A stretch of 24,657 nucleotides of DNA from UBA10348 sp002469915 (lineage in GTDB: Bacteria > Bacteroidota > Rhodothermia > Rhodothermales > UBA10348). Shown piece by piece: positions 1 through 8,578 of this stretch. The DNA lies in NCBI GenBank assembly GCA_029249345.1, contig JAQWHM010000010.1:1-24657 (forward strand), written 5' to 3'. Numbering within the stretch: the first letter of the stretch is position 1; every line of letters begins with the position of its first letter. Below the pieces are notes generated by a model. The model had not been told where the DNA came from. It searched no databases and saw only the letters and a program-made list of their open reading frames with translations. The position numbers were made by a program, and so were the translations under genes.

Positions 1-46
1 TGTTTTCTTTGAGGGGGCGCACAGGTGGTGTTTGCTAAAAATAAAT

Positions 47-76
47 GTGGGGGCGGGCATTTGGGCCCGCCCCCAC
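47..76 (-). terminator. Intrinsic terminator of ppdK
   Basis: The arms 47-58 and 65-76 are perfectly complementary and give a 12-bp, almost all-G/C stem with a 6-nt loop. Read on the minus strand the hairpin is followed directly by a U-rich tract (ATTTATTTTT, complement of about 36-46). It lies about 46 nt past the ppdK stop codon, which is where a rho-independent terminator for that gene should be. On the plus strand no T-run follows the stem, so it should act in the ppdK direction only. Confidence 0.88.
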
Positions 77-122
77 TACAACTGCTCGATAACGGAATGT
101 CGATTCCGTCTCCGTCGTTCAT

Positions 123-2753
123 TTAGTCGGTCATACTTGCCTGCGCTGCAGCAAGACGAGCGATCGGAACACGAAACGGTGAACAAGAAACGTAATCCAT
201 TCCCACTTCAAAGCAGAAATGAACCGATTTCGGATCACCACCATGCTCTCCACAGATACCGACTTTCAGGCCATCGCGTGAACTACGACCTAGATCTGTA
301 CCCATGCGAACCAACTGACCAACTCCAGAAATGTCTAGCGACTGGAATGGATCTTCAACAAGAATCTTCTGATCAACATATTCCGGAAGGAATGTACCTG
401 CATCATCGCGGCTGTACCCGAAGGTCATCTGCGTGAGGTCATTCGTTCCGAACGAGAAGAACTCAGCTTCTTTAGCGATAGCATCCGCTGTAAGCGCAGC
501 TCTTGGAATCTCGATCATCGTTCCAATCAAGTAATCAACCGTTGCGTCCATTTCGGCAAAAACGGCGTCCGCTGTTGCTTTGATGACTGCTTTTTGATTG
601 ACAAACTCTTCGACCGTACCGATTAGCGGTACCATGATCTCTGGGTATACTTTGACGCCTTGTTGCGTCAATTCTACCGCAGCTTCAATGATCGCGCGAG
701 TCTGCATTTCGGTGATTTCCGGATAGGTAACACCCAAACGGCAACCACGATGACCCAACATCGGATTGAATTCAGCAAGAGAATCCACTTTGGCCTGAAC
801 AACCTCGTAAGAGACGCCCATTTTCTTTGCCATGTCACGCTTATCAGCTTCCGAGTGAGGAAGAAACTCGTGGAGTGGCGGATCCAGCAGACGAATCGTT
901 ACTGGCTTGTCTTCCATAGCCTTGAAGATACCTAAGAAGTCTTTCTTCTGATAAGGAAGCAGTTTGGCAAGCGCTGTTTTACGTGCTTCCAAACCGTCTG
1001 CGAGAATCATCTCACGGACACTGTCAATCCGGTCTCCTTCAAAGAACATGTGCTCGGTTCGGCAAAGCCCGATGCCTTCAGCACCAAACTCGATCGCTTG
1101 ACGAGCATCTGCCGGAGCATCTGCGTTCGTACGGACTTTCATCGTACGGAACTCATCTACCCATGACATGAACTCAGCGAAGTAACCAGTCAATTCAGGA
1201 TCGACCAATTTCTGGGACCCGAGAATAACTTCACCGGTGGACCCATTAATGGAAACCCAGTCACCTTCTTTTACCGTGACTTTACCATTTGTAAAGGTCT
1301 TATTGGAGTAGTTAATGACGATTTCGCCACATCCCGCTACGCAAGGTTTCCCCCAGCCACGCGCCACAACGGCTGCGTGTGAGGTCATGCCTCCACGAGA
1401 GGTCAGGATACCTTCTGCTGCATCCATTCCGCCAACGTCTTCTGGGCTGGTCTCGATGCGGACTAGAAGTACTTTCTCTCCTGCTTCCTTCGATTTCTCG
1501 GCATGCTCAGCGGAAAACACAACTTTTCCAACGGCCGCACCCGGAGATGCAGGAAGTCCTTTGGCAATAACGTCTGAGACATAGGCCGTTACGTCGGCAA
1601 AGCGAGGGTGCAGAAGCTGATCCAAGTGACCAGGCTCAACTAGGTCGCGGACAGCTTCTTTCTTAGAAACCATACCCTCTTTAGTCATCTCAACAGCTAT
1701 ACGAACAGCCGCAGCACCGGTACGCTTACCATTTCTGGTCTGCAGGATGTACAGATTCCCTTCCTGCACCGTGAACTCGATGTCCTGAATGTTGGCATAG
1801 TGTTTCTCCAACGTCTGCGTTACCTCTACAAGGCGTTCGTAAGCAGCTGGAAATTCGTCAGCCATCTGAGAAATGTCTTCCGGAGTACGAATCCCCGCGA
1901 CAACATCTTCACCCTGGGCATTGACAAGAAACTCGCCGTAAAGCTTGTTTTCTCCTGTAGAAGGATTCCTTGTAAACAGAACACCGGTCCCACTTCCTGG
2001 TCCCATGTTTCCGTAAACCATCGCCTGAACGTTTACCGCGGTACCGATCAGTCCAGAAATCTTATTGATCGAGCGATACTTAAGAGCGCGATCTCCATCC
2101 CATGAACCGAAAACAGCGTTAATCGAGAGCGAAAGCTGCTCGAACGGGTCTTCAGGGAACATGTAGCCCGTGTGCTTCCGATAAATGGCTTTATACTGAT
2201 CAACGAGAACCCTAAGGTCTTCACCGCTCAGGTCCACATCATTTTCCACACCACGGTCTTTCTTCAGGGCCTCGAGGGCTTCCTCGAAATAGGCGTGATG
2301 GACACCCATTACCACGTCACCGAACATGTCGATGAATCGTCGATAGGCATCGAAGGCAAATCGAACGTTGCCTGTTTTTTTAGCTAGACCCTCTACGGCC
2401 GCATCGTTCAAGCCAAGATTTAGGACCGTGTCCATCATTCCTGGCATGGATACAGCAGCTCCGCTTCGAACGGAGACGAGAAGCGGATTGTCCGCATCAC
2501 CAAATCCAGCGTTCATTTGAGATGCAATATGATCGATCCCATCTCGGATCTGGGCTTCAAGACCTTCCGGCCATTGCCCATTGTTATCGCTGTAATACTT
2601 ACAGCTGTCTGTGTTTATCGTGATTCCCGGAGGGACGGGTAATCCGATGGAGCACATTTCTGCCAGATTGGCTCCTTTTCCGCCCAGATGGGCTTTCATT
2701 GATTTATCGCCGTCAGCAATGCCGTCGCCGAATTTGAAAACCATTTTACTCAT
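123..2753 (-). CDS. ppdK: Pyruvate, phosphate dikinase
   Basis: Cytosolic enzyme that interconverts pyruvate, ATP and phosphate with PEP, AMP and pyrophosphate, linking glycolysis and gluconeogenesis. The 876-aa length matches the bacterial family (about 870-890). The N-terminal ATP-grasp-like domain begins KFGDG with GGKGANLAEM near residues 25-34. The central swivelling phosphohistidine domain contains GGMTSHAAVVARG with the phosphorylated His at 459. The C-terminal PEP/pyruvate TIM barrel holds GEGIGLCRTEHMFF-type sequence and VGICGEHGGDP, with the likely acid/base Cys at 834. All catalytic motifs look intact. The ATG at 2751-2753 is preceded by a weak ribosome site. The gene stands alone, divergent from topA, and has its own strong terminator, so it is probably monocistronic. 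The presence of the full swivel and ATP-grasp domains with AEGIGLCRTEHMF separates it from PEP synthase. Confidence 0.96.
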   Translation of the reverse strand: MSKMVFKFGDGIADGDKSMKAHLGGKGANLAEMCSIGLPVPPGITINTDSCKYYSDNNGQWPEGLEAQIRDGIDHIASQMNAGFGDADNPLLVSVRSGAAVSMPGMMDTVLNLGLNDAAVEGLAKKTGNVRFAFDAYRRFIDMFGDVVMGVHHAYFEEALEALKKDRGVENDVDLSGEDLRVLVDQYKAIYRKHTGYMFPEDPFEQLSLSINAVFGSWDGDRALKYRSINKISGLIGTAVNVQAMVYGNMGPGSGTGVLFTRNPSTGENKLYGEFLVNAQGEDVVAGIRTPEDISQMADEFPAAYERLVEVTQTLEKHYANIQDIEFTVQEGNLYILQTRNGKRTGAAAVRIAVEMTKEGMVSKKEAVRDLVEPGHLDQLLHPRFADVTAYVSDVIAKGLPASPGAAVGKVVFSAEHAEKSKEAGEKVLLVRIETSPEDVGGMDAAEGILTSRGGMTSHAAVVARGWGKPCVAGCGEIVINYSNKTFTNGKVTVKEGDWVSINGSTGEVILGSQKLVDPELTGYFAEFMSWVDEFRTMKVRTNADAPADARQAIEFGAEGIGLCRTEHMFFEGDRIDSVREMILADGLEARKTALAKLLPYQKKDFLGIFKAMEDKPVTIRLLDPPLHEFLPHSEADKRDMAKKMGVSYEVVQAKVDSLAEFNPMLGHRGCRLGVTYPEITEMQTRAIIEAAVELTQQGVKVYPEIMVPLIGTVEEFVNQKAVIKATADAVFAEMDATVDYLIGTMIEIPRAALTADAIAKEAEFFSFGTNDLTQMTFGYSRDDAGTFLPEYVDQKILVEDPFQSLDISGVGQLVRMGTDLGRSSRDGLKVGICGEHGGDPKSVHFCFEVGMDYVSCSPFRVPIARLAAAQASMTD

Positions 2754-3036
2754 GGTGATCGTCTACTGTATATATAGATGTGTTGGGCTGATGTTCTGCT
2801 CGAAGCAGGTCACGCTCAAAAGTGAAACACGATCCTCACCAGAGGTGCGTTTCGCTGAGAGCGAATCCTGATGAAGATACATCTCTATTGGTTGCTCTTT
2901 ATGGCCAGATGAGCAAAGAAATCATTAAACAGTACTCCGAGTTTGGACCTCCGCTCGGAACGCAAACTCAAAACGAGCGTGTGAGGGGTCATAATTTCTT
3001 ACACACGTCGAGCAATCGAGCCATCCAATAGCAGAC
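2754..3036. promoter_or_regulatory. Divergent ppdK/topA promoter region
   Basis: This 283-bp gap separates two divergent genes and must hold both promoters. For ppdK, TATATATA at 2769-2776 lies about 16-23 nt upstream of the ATG on the minus strand and is the best -10 candidate; no clear -35 partner is visible. Just beyond it is a 5-bp inverted repeat, CTGCT-CGA-AGCAG (2796-2808). For topA a CATAAT sequence near 2990 is a possible -10. On the plus strand 2841-2886 can fold as an outer 7-bp stem (2841-2847 with 2880-2886, one G-U) enclosing a 6-bp stem with a GAG loop (2851-2865). A 69-codon open frame at 2822-3031 shows no family resemblance and is not called as a gene. Confidence 0.4.
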
Positions 3037-5661
3037 ATGAAGCGACTTGTCGTTGTAGAATCTCCGACCAAAGCCCGCACGATCCGAAAATACTTGCCTG
3101 ATTCCTATCAGGTTGAGGCAAGTATGGGACATGTCAGGGATCTTCCCCCTTCTGCCTCCCAGATACCGGAAAAGTTCAAAAAGACGAGCTGGTCCCGCCT
3201 CGGCGTGAATGTGGATGAGGACTTCTCGCCTCTTTACATCGTGCCATCCGACAAGAAAAAAGTTGTAAAACTTCTAAAGGATGCGCTTAAAGATGCGGAT
3301 GAGCTCTATATCGCGACGGATGAAGACCGCGAAGGAGAATCGATTGGCTGGCATCTTCTAGAGGTGTTAAAGCCGAAGATTCCCGTTCGCCGAATGGTAT
3401 TCCACGAAATCACAGAGTCTGCAATTCTCGATGCGTTGGAAAATACGCGTGAGATGGATGTGCACTTGGTTGACGCACAGGAAACGCGCCGAGTGCTTGA
3501 TCGTCTGGTCGGCTATTCTATTTCGCCCCTCCTCTGGAAAAAGATCGCTCCGAAGCTTTCTGCCGGTCGTGTTCAAAGTGTTGCTGTCCGGTTGATGGTC
3601 CAGCGTGAGACAGAGCGCGTTTTGTTTATTCCCGCCGAATATTGGGGCTTGAGCGCAAACCTTGCGTCGGCTGGCACCAGCTTCCAGGCGAACATGATCC
3701 AACTCAGTGGCCTAAGACTTGCCACGGGTAAAGACTTTGATGACAACACGGGACGTCTCAAATCCACGTTAGTCGATGGTAAAGATTGCATAATTCTGAG
3801 TCAGAAACGGGCTAGCGGACTTGAGACCGGTTTACCTAAAACGGCTTGGACGGTTAGTGACGTACAGTCCAAAACCATAACTCGCAATCCGAGTGCACCG
3901 TTCATTACGTCCTCCCTCCAGCAGGATGCGAGTCGAAAACTCCGGCTTTCTGCCCGTGAGACGATGCGAGTTGCTCAGAAACTATACGAGCAGGGTTTTA
4001 TCACGTACATGCGTACGGATTCTACCAACCTTTCAAACGAAGCGCTCACCGCAGCCAGAAATGCTGTAGAGTCCCGCTATGGAAAGGAATACTTGAGTGC
4101 AGGACCACGTCAGTTCTCGAATAAAGTCCGTAATGCGCAAGAGGCGCATGAGGCTATTCGACCAGCCGGGACTAAGATGCCGACCGCATCCGAACTGGGT
4201 CTTTCGGGTGAAGAATCGGCTCTCTACGATATGATCTGGAAGAGGACGGTTGCCTCGCAGATGGCCGAGGCCAAAATTGAACGGACCAGTGTAAAGATTG
4301 TGACCGGAGCTGGAGAAGACGAATCTCTATTCCGGGCCGGTGGACAACGTGTTCTGTTTCCTGGGTTCTTCCGAGCGTACGTTGAAGGTTCTGATGATCC
4401 GGAATCAGCACTGGTGGACCGGGAAAATCCACTTCCAGAATTAAAGGTCGGTGACGTCTTGAACCTGTCCTCTCTTGAGGCGCAGGGCCATGCTACCAAA
4501 CCGCCATCTCGATTTACGGAAGCCACGCTGATCAAAATTCTCGAGCAAGAGGGTATCGGTCGTCCGAGTACATACGCATCTATTATTGATACCGTGGTGC
4601 GTCGAGGATATGTACGACGTGAGCGTAACCAACTGATTCCAACCTTTACGGCATTTGCGACCAACAACCTGCTCGAGCAGCAGTTTGGCACGCTGGTTGA
4701 TCTTGGATTTACAGCCGGGATGGAGCAGATCTTAGATGATATTGCCGATGGCAAGATGGAGGCCGCTCCGTATTTAAAAGACTTCTACCATGGAGAAAAA
4801 GGGCTCAAGTCACTCGTTGACGGCGGTCTGGATTCAATTGATGCGAGAGAAGTCTCCGGTATCTCCTTTGAGAAATGGAATCCGTACATCGTTCGCGTTG
4901 GGAAATATGGGCCCTACGTTGAAATTGGTGCCGACGAAGAACGTAAGGTTGCGTCCGTACCTGACTCAGCGGCACCTGGAGATCTTGAAGCTGCTGATTT
5001 GCAGGAGTTTTTAGACGAAAAAGAACGAGGCGATGACATTTTGGGGATTCATCCTGAAATGGAGCTTCCCGTTTTCGTTAAAAAAGGTCCTTATGGTCAT
5101 TACGTGCAGCTTGGTGATGACGAGCAGGAAGGCAAGCCAAAGCGGATATCCATTCCCAAAACAGTTGACCCGTCTACCGTTGACTTTACAGTTGCCTGCA
5201 AACTCTTAGAGTTGCCAAGAGAATTGGGTAATCACCCCGAAACGGGCAAGGTCATACGAACGAATATTGGTCGCTTCGGCCCATATGTTCAGCATGGATC
5301 CATCTTCGCATCGCTTACCAAAGACGATGACGTGCTCACTGTAGGATATGATCGAGCCATTGAGCTGATTTTAAAGAAAGAGGCCAAGAACAAACCCCTG
5401 CGAACGGTTGGAGATCACCCTGAAACGGGAGAAACGATACAGGTTTTTGAAGGTCGTTATGGTCCCTACGTCAAGCACCAGCGGATAAATGCGTCTTTGC
5501 CTAAAAATCGACCAATCGAATCCATCACGTTGGAAGAAGCCGTCGAATTACTGAATGAGAAGGCTAGCAAGAAGAAAGGCGGCAGAGCCAAACCTAAAGC
5601 GAAAGCCAAGCCCAAAGCGAAGGCCAAACCCAAAGCAAAAGCCAAACCCAAGAAGAAATAA
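3037..5661 (+). CDS. topA: DNA topoisomerase I (type IA)
   Basis: Relaxes negative supercoils by single-strand passage. The 874-aa protein has the TOPRIM domain at the N-terminus (KRLVVVESPTKARTI, residues 2-16; DEDREGES acidic triad near 95-102), then the type IA core with FITYMRTDST, where Tyr324 is the DNA-linking nucleophile. The C-terminus lacks obvious Cys4 zinc fingers. Instead it carries four GxYGPYV-type topoisomerase C-terminal repeats (around residues 621, 683, 744 and 805), a layout common in Bacteroidota and many other non-proteobacterial lineages. It ends in a strongly basic tail of three exact KPKAKA hexapeptides plus KPKKK (residues 852-874). The ATG start fits the family N-terminus. 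The gene converges on rsgA with only 5 nt between stop codons and no terminator between them. Confidence 0.97.
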   Translation: MKRLVVVESPTKARTIRKYLPDSYQVEASMGHVRDLPPSASQIPEKFKKTSWSRLGVNVDEDFSPLYIVPSDKKKVVKLLKDALKDADELYIATDEDREGESIGWHLLEVLKPKIPVRRMVFHEITESAILDALENTREMDVHLVDAQETRRVLDRLVGYSISPLLWKKIAPKLSAGRVQSVAVRLMVQRETERVLFIPAEYWGLSANLASAGTSFQANMIQLSGLRLATGKDFDDNTGRLKSTLVDGKDCIILSQKRASGLETGLPKTAWTVSDVQSKTITRNPSAPFITSSLQQDASRKLRLSARETMRVAQKLYEQGFITYMRTDSTNLSNEALTAARNAVESRYGKEYLSAGPRQFSNKVRNAQEAHEAIRPAGTKMPTASELGLSGEESALYDMIWKRTVASQMAEAKIERTSVKIVTGAGEDESLFRAGGQRVLFPGFFRAYVEGSDDPESALVDRENPLPELKVGDVLNLSSLEAQGHATKPPSRFTEATLIKILEQEGIGRPSTYASIIDTVVRRGYVRRERNQLIPTFTAFATNNLLEQQFGTLVDLGFTAGMEQILDDIADGKMEAAPYLKDFYHGEKGLKSLVDGGLDSIDAREVSGISFEKWNPYIVRVGKYGPYVEIGADEERKVASVPDSAAPGDLEAADLQEFLDEKERGDDILGIHPEMELPVFVKKGPYGHYVQLGDDEQEGKPKRISIPKTVDPSTVDFTVACKLLELPRELGNHPETGKVIRTNIGRFGPYVQHGSIFASLTKDDDVLTVGYDRAIELILKKEAKNKPLRTVGDHPETGETIQVFEGRYGPYVKHQRINASLPKNRPIESITLEEAVELLNEKASKKKGGRAKPKAKAKPKAKAKPKAKAKPKKK
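5590..5658 (+). repeat. 18-bp tandem repeat, topA tail
   Basis: Three consecutive 18-bp units (5590-5607, 5608-5625, 5626-5643) and a partial fourth (5644-5658) encode KPKAKA, KPKAKA, KPKAKA and KPKKK. The units differ mainly at third codon positions (cct/ccc, gcg/gca, aaa/aag). The peptide therefore looks held by selection, or the array is not brand new. The array is in frame, so unit gain or loss would only change tail length. The resulting Lys/Pro/Ala tail resembles histone H1-like bacterial tails that bind DNA non-specifically. Confidence 0.85.
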
Positions 5662-5666
5662 TAAGG

Positions 5667-6599
5667 CTAACGCCCTACGTCCTGATCTCCCAGCCGGGCC
5701 GCATTTAACATATTGATATAGCTTTCGTAGCGCTCAATAGATAAGTCTCCTTCGTCGACTAACCGCTTTATTTCACAAGCAGGCTCGTGATCATGCGTGC
5801 AGTTGGGAAACTTGCAGTCATGCATGTGCGGCCGATATTCCACGAAATAGTGCGATAATTCTGCCGCCTCGACCTCATAAAGCCCAAATTCTCTGAGCCC
5901 AGGGGTGTCTCCAACATATCCCCCTTCAGGAATAGGAATGAGTTCGGCATACGTGGTAGTGTGTTTCCCCTTATTGGTCGCCTCACTAATGGCACCCGTT
6001 TTCAGGTCTGCATCTGGAAGCAGCCCATTGAGTAGCGAGGATTTCCCCACTCCCGAAGGACCAACAAATACGTGAATACCTTCTCGAAGGCAATCACGTA
6101 ACTCGGAAAGTCCATCTTTCACCATCGTACTAGTAAAGACAACCTCGTAGCCCAGCGAAGCATACAGACGAGCAAAATACCCGACCACTTCTTCAGCGGC
6201 ATCATCCAGTAAATCCGCCTTGTTGAAGACAATACCGGCACCAATTCCGCTTGCTTCTGACATTACCAGAAATCGATCGATGAAACCAGGATTTATTCTG
6301 GGATCGCGAATACTTTGGACGACCCAAGCTGTATCCACATTCGCAATGATAACGTGCTCCTTCCCTACTCGCCTGCCTGCAGCTCTGCGACTCAACTTTG
6401 TGGCGCGATCAAACCGTTCGGTTATAACTCCGCTCTCGTCTTCATTTTTGGAAATCTCTACCCGATCACCAATCACTACAGGATTAGTCGCATCTTCCTC
6501 GGTGAGGCGAAATTTCCCTCTAATTGTACAGGACACCAGACCTTCCTCAGTCCAAACTGAGTGTCTGCTACCCGTGGATCGTAAAACGATTCCTTTCAA
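5667..6599 (-). CDS. rsgA: Ribosome small-subunit GTPase RsgA
   Basis: Circularly permuted GTPase that helps late 30S subunit maturation. The 310-aa protein has an N-terminal OB-fold (residues about 1-70). G motifs follow in permuted order: NKAD (G4, 126-129), GPSGVGKS (P-loop, 180-187) and DTPG (G3, 231-234). A C-terminal zinc site is made of Cys262, Cys267, His269 and Cys275. Every family hallmark is present. The start is TTG at 6597-6599: no ATG occurs before the OB-fold is lost, and an AAGGTG ribosome-site-like sequence lies 4 nt upstream. The TTG begins 1 nt after the TGA of the upstream small membrane-protein gene, so translation is probably coupled to it. The 3' end faces topA. Confidence 0.95.
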   Translation of the reverse strand: MKGIVLRSTGSRHSVWTEEGLVSCTIRGKFRLTEEDATNPVVIGDRVEISKNEDESGVITERFDRATKLSRRAAGRRVGKEHVIIANVDTAWVVQSIRDPRINPGFIDRFLVMSEASGIGAGIVFNKADLLDDAAEEVVGYFARLYASLGYEVVFTSTMVKDGLSELRDCLREGIHVFVGPSGVGKSSLLNGLLPDADLKTGAISEATNKGKHTTTYAELIPIPEGGYVGDTPGLREFGLYEVEAAELSHYFVEYRPHMHDCKFPNCTHDHEPACEIKRLVDEGDLSIERYESYINMLNAARLGDQDVGR

Positions 6600-6600
6600 T

Positions 6601-6951
6601 TCACACCTTACGTCTAGAGGCGGATCGTCCGCGTTCTACTTCAACCACTTCATCCTCCAAGTTGAGCCGAGAAGCTTTGTCTACCTCTGGAAGTTGCCGT
6701 GCCGATGTATTCAGTTGGGCAATCTCCAGTTCTAAGTCCTCCAGTTTCCCGTGCAGACCCATCATAGAGTTCTCAATAGAGCGAACCATCATCGCCTCTA
6801 ACTCGCTGGTGGTTAATGCACCTTCTGAGGACTTTGCACGTGCCTTTACCTCGTGGACTTTGCGCCTATGGCTCAGGACCATTTTAGTAAACGTCAGGAA
6901 AAACGTCCCCGTCAGCATCAAAACTAGTAGTATCCAAATGTTTTCAGGCAT
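6601..6951 (-). CDS. Small membrane/coiled-coil protein, paralogue A
   Basis: I do not recognise a named family. The 116-aa protein has one N-terminal membrane segment (about residues 4-22, IWILLVLMLTGTFFLTF), then a basic stretch (KMVLSHRRK) pointing to a cytoplasmic C-terminal part. A heptad-like helix follows (SELEAMM through LEDLELEIAQL, about 48-80), then a polar tail rich in Glu, Arg and Ser. The plan resembles PspB-type envelope-stress proteins, but that is only likeness of topology. It is clearly paralogous to the neighbouring 96-aa protein, sharing the KMxLxHxRxK and SELExMVxxxI patterns. A GAGAG sequence about 4-8 nt upstream of the ATG can serve as ribosome site. It lies 34 nt after its paralogue and 1 nt before rsgA. 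Confidence 0.75.
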   Translation of the reverse strand: MPENIWILLVLMLTGTFFLTFTKMVLSHRRKVHEVKARAKSSEGALTTSELEAMMVRSIENSMMGLHGKLEDLELEIAQLNTSARQLPEVDKASRLNLEDEVVEVERGRSASRRKV

Positions 6952-6985
6952 GATCTCTCAGAAATATAGACTATTTGAATCAGGC

Positions 6986-7276
6986 TTATTCCTGGGCAGA
7001 ATTCTTAGCATCGACACTCACTGTTTCGCCCGGATCGAGCAACATCTGCTTACTCGTCTCTAGCAAATGAGCTGATTCCAACTCATCTACTCTCGAAGCC
7101 AGGGGTTCAATGGCTTCACGAATTCGATCGGTTACCATATTCTCAAGCTCGGAGAGACGCATACTGGACCCTTCCATAGACGTCTGTGCCAACATCTTGT
7201 CGCGATTATGAGTAAGAAGCATCTTAATCAACGTAAGAATAGATCCAAAGACAATCAGGACGATGATTACAGGCAT
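6986..7276 (-). CDS. Small membrane/coiled-coil protein, paralogue B
   Basis: Unrecognised 96-aa protein. One N-terminal membrane helix (about residues 2-19, PVIIVLIVFGSILTLIKML) is followed by a short basic loop (THNRDK) and an amphipathic helix (LSELENMVTDRIREAIEPL to VDELES, about 40-68) that should form a coiled coil. A polar tail comes last. It aligns without gaps in its core with the 116-aa product just downstream, which indicates an old tandem duplication; the two may form a hetero-oligomer. PspB of the phage-shock system has the same size and plan, which is suggestive but not proof. The ATG is preceded by TGGAG at about 8 nt. A 90-bp gap separates it from the acyl-CoA dehydrogenase gene upstream, so read-through from that gene is possible. 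Confidence 0.75.
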   Translation of the reverse strand: MPVIIVLIVFGSILTLIKMLLTHNRDKMLAQTSMEGSSMRLSELENMVTDRIREAIEPLASRVDELESAHLLETSKQMLLDPGETVSVDAKNSAQE

Positions 7277-7366
7277 GGGATTACTCCAGTAAGGGTGAGA
7301 TTCTTCAATAAAAGGATTTCACCGAGCTTTACGCAGTATTAGATTTCAGGTTACATCTGGCCTGAT

Positions 7367-8578
7367 CTACATATCGTTTCCGCGTGGAGTAAACGACTGA
7401 ATACCGGTTAATTCACGTCCAAGAATTAATCCGTGGATGTCATAGGTCCCCTCGTAGGTATTGACGCTTTCGAGGTTGACCATGTGGTGAATGACTCTAA
7501 ACTCGCCTGTGATGCCATTTCCTCCAAGCATATCGCGAGCAACGCGAGCGATATCCAATGCGCGCCCACAGTTATTACGCTTTGCGAGCGAAATGAGAGC
7601 CGGTGCAGCCTGACCTGCATCTTTCAACTGTCCAAGTCTCCAAGCCAGCAACTGCATTTGGGTAATATCGGTTACCATGTTAGCTAATTTGGTTTGAACC
7701 AACTGCATCGATCCCAGTGGATAGCCAAATTGTTTACGCTCCATGACGTACTGACGAGCGCGACTAAAGCAATTCTCAGCAGCTCCAAGGGCGCCCCAAA
7801 CGATACCATATCGAGCGCTATTCAAGCAGGAAAAAGGACCTCTTAGGCCCGTCACATCTGGAAACATGTTGCCATCTGGGACAAACACATCATCCATAAC
7901 GATCTCGCCGGTGTGCGAAGCACGAAGCGACATTTTATTGTGAGTTGTTGGAGCGCTTAGGCCGGGCATCCCTTTGTCTAGTACAAATCCTCTTATCACA
8001 CCCTTGTCGGTAGCATTTTCTTTCGCTTTGGCCCACACTACAAAAACATCGGCAATCGGTGAATTGGTAATCCACATTTTGGCACCATTCAGAATCCAAC
8101 CGCCATCTCCACGAACTGCCGTTGTCGTCATCGAACCGGGATCTGAACCATGATCTGGTTCAGTAAGCCCAAAACAACCAATCAGCTCTGCAGTTGCTAA
8201 ACGGGGCAAGTACTTTTGCTTTAACTCCTCGGTACCAAAGATATTGATAGGGTGCATTACCAAAGAGGATTGCACAGATGCGAACGACCGATATCCGGAA
8301 TCCACGCGTTCTAACTCGCGCGCAATCAGGCCATACGCTGTGTGGCTTGCACCTACTCCGCCGTATTCCTCCGGCAAGGTGGCGCCAAGCAACCCCAGTT
8401 CTCCTAATTCCTTTGGAATCTCTTCGTGGAAGACGCCTTCCTGATTCCCTTCTAAGGCGCGCGGCTCCAAGTGAGTTTGTGCATATTCCCTAGCAGATTC
8501 CATAATGAGTCGCTCTTCCTCACCAAGAGTTGACTCGAATTGAAATACATCATCAGGATTGAAGATCGGCTTGGACAT
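7367..8578 (-). CDS. gcdH: Acyl-CoA dehydrogenase, glutaryl-CoA dehydrogenase type
   Basis: FAD-dependent cytosolic dehydrogenase. The 403-aa protein shows the N-terminal helical domain (EERLIMESAREYA) and the middle beta domain with the flavin-contact sequence CFGLTEPDHGSDPGSM and the WITNSPIADVFVVWAK segment. In the C-terminal helical domain is NTYEGTYDIHGLILGRELTG, where Glu376 is the expected catalytic base. The ERVDSGYRS sequence near residues 89-97 and TYEGTYDIHxLILGRxxTGIQ closely follow glutaryl-CoA dehydrogenases, which oxidise and decarboxylate glutaryl-CoA to crotonyl-CoA in lysine and tryptophan breakdown. Substrate is inferred from these motifs alone; no other gene of that pathway lies nearby. 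An AGGGGTG ribosome site precedes the ATG. It is divergent from tyrA. Confidence 0.9.
   Translation of the reverse strand: MSKPIFNPDDVFQFESTLGEEERLIMESAREYAQTHLEPRALEGNQEGVFHEEIPKELGELGLLGATLPEEYGGVGASHTAYGLIARELERVDSGYRSFASVQSSLVMHPINIFGTEELKQKYLPRLATAELIGCFGLTEPDHGSDPGSMTTTAVRGDGGWILNGAKMWITNSPIADVFVVWAKAKENATDKGVIRGFVLDKGMPGLSAPTTHNKMSLRASHTGEIVMDDVFVPDGNMFPDVTGLRGPFSCLNSARYGIVWGALGAAENCFSRARQYVMERKQFGYPLGSMQLVQTKLANMVTDITQMQLLAWRLGQLKDAGQAAPALISLAKRNNCGRALDIARVARDMLGGNGITGEFRVIHHMVNLESVNTYEGTYDIHGLILGRELTGIQSFTPRGNDM

Noticed and set aside
32..436. 134-codon plus-strand frame at the window start
   Set aside because: It runs through the ppdK terminator hairpin and antisense to the conserved ppdK C-terminus.
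2841..2886. Possible TPP or fluoride riboswitch suggested by CTGAGA and CCTGATGA words
   Set aside because: The element is too short, lacks the P4/P5 half of a TPP aptamer and the 5' GGxGAUGG half of a fluoride aptamer, and the downstream gene is topA, not a thiamine or fluoride gene.
2822..3031. 69-codon open frame upstream of topA
   Set aside because: No ribosome site, no recognisable composition or motif, and it occupies the only space available for two divergent promoters.
4224..4754. 176-codon antisense open frame inside topA
   Set aside because: Shadow of a well-supported gene; no signal or family resemblance and no ribosome site.
5662..5666. Terminator between topA and rsgA
   Set aside because: Only 5 nt separate the convergent stop codons and no hairpin with a T-run is visible around them.
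6220..7063. Overlapping plus-strand open frames (171 and 179 codons) opposite rsgA and the small membrane genes
   Set aside because: They lie antisense to rsgA with all its motifs and to two paralogous genes whose similarity to each other confirms the minus-strand frames.
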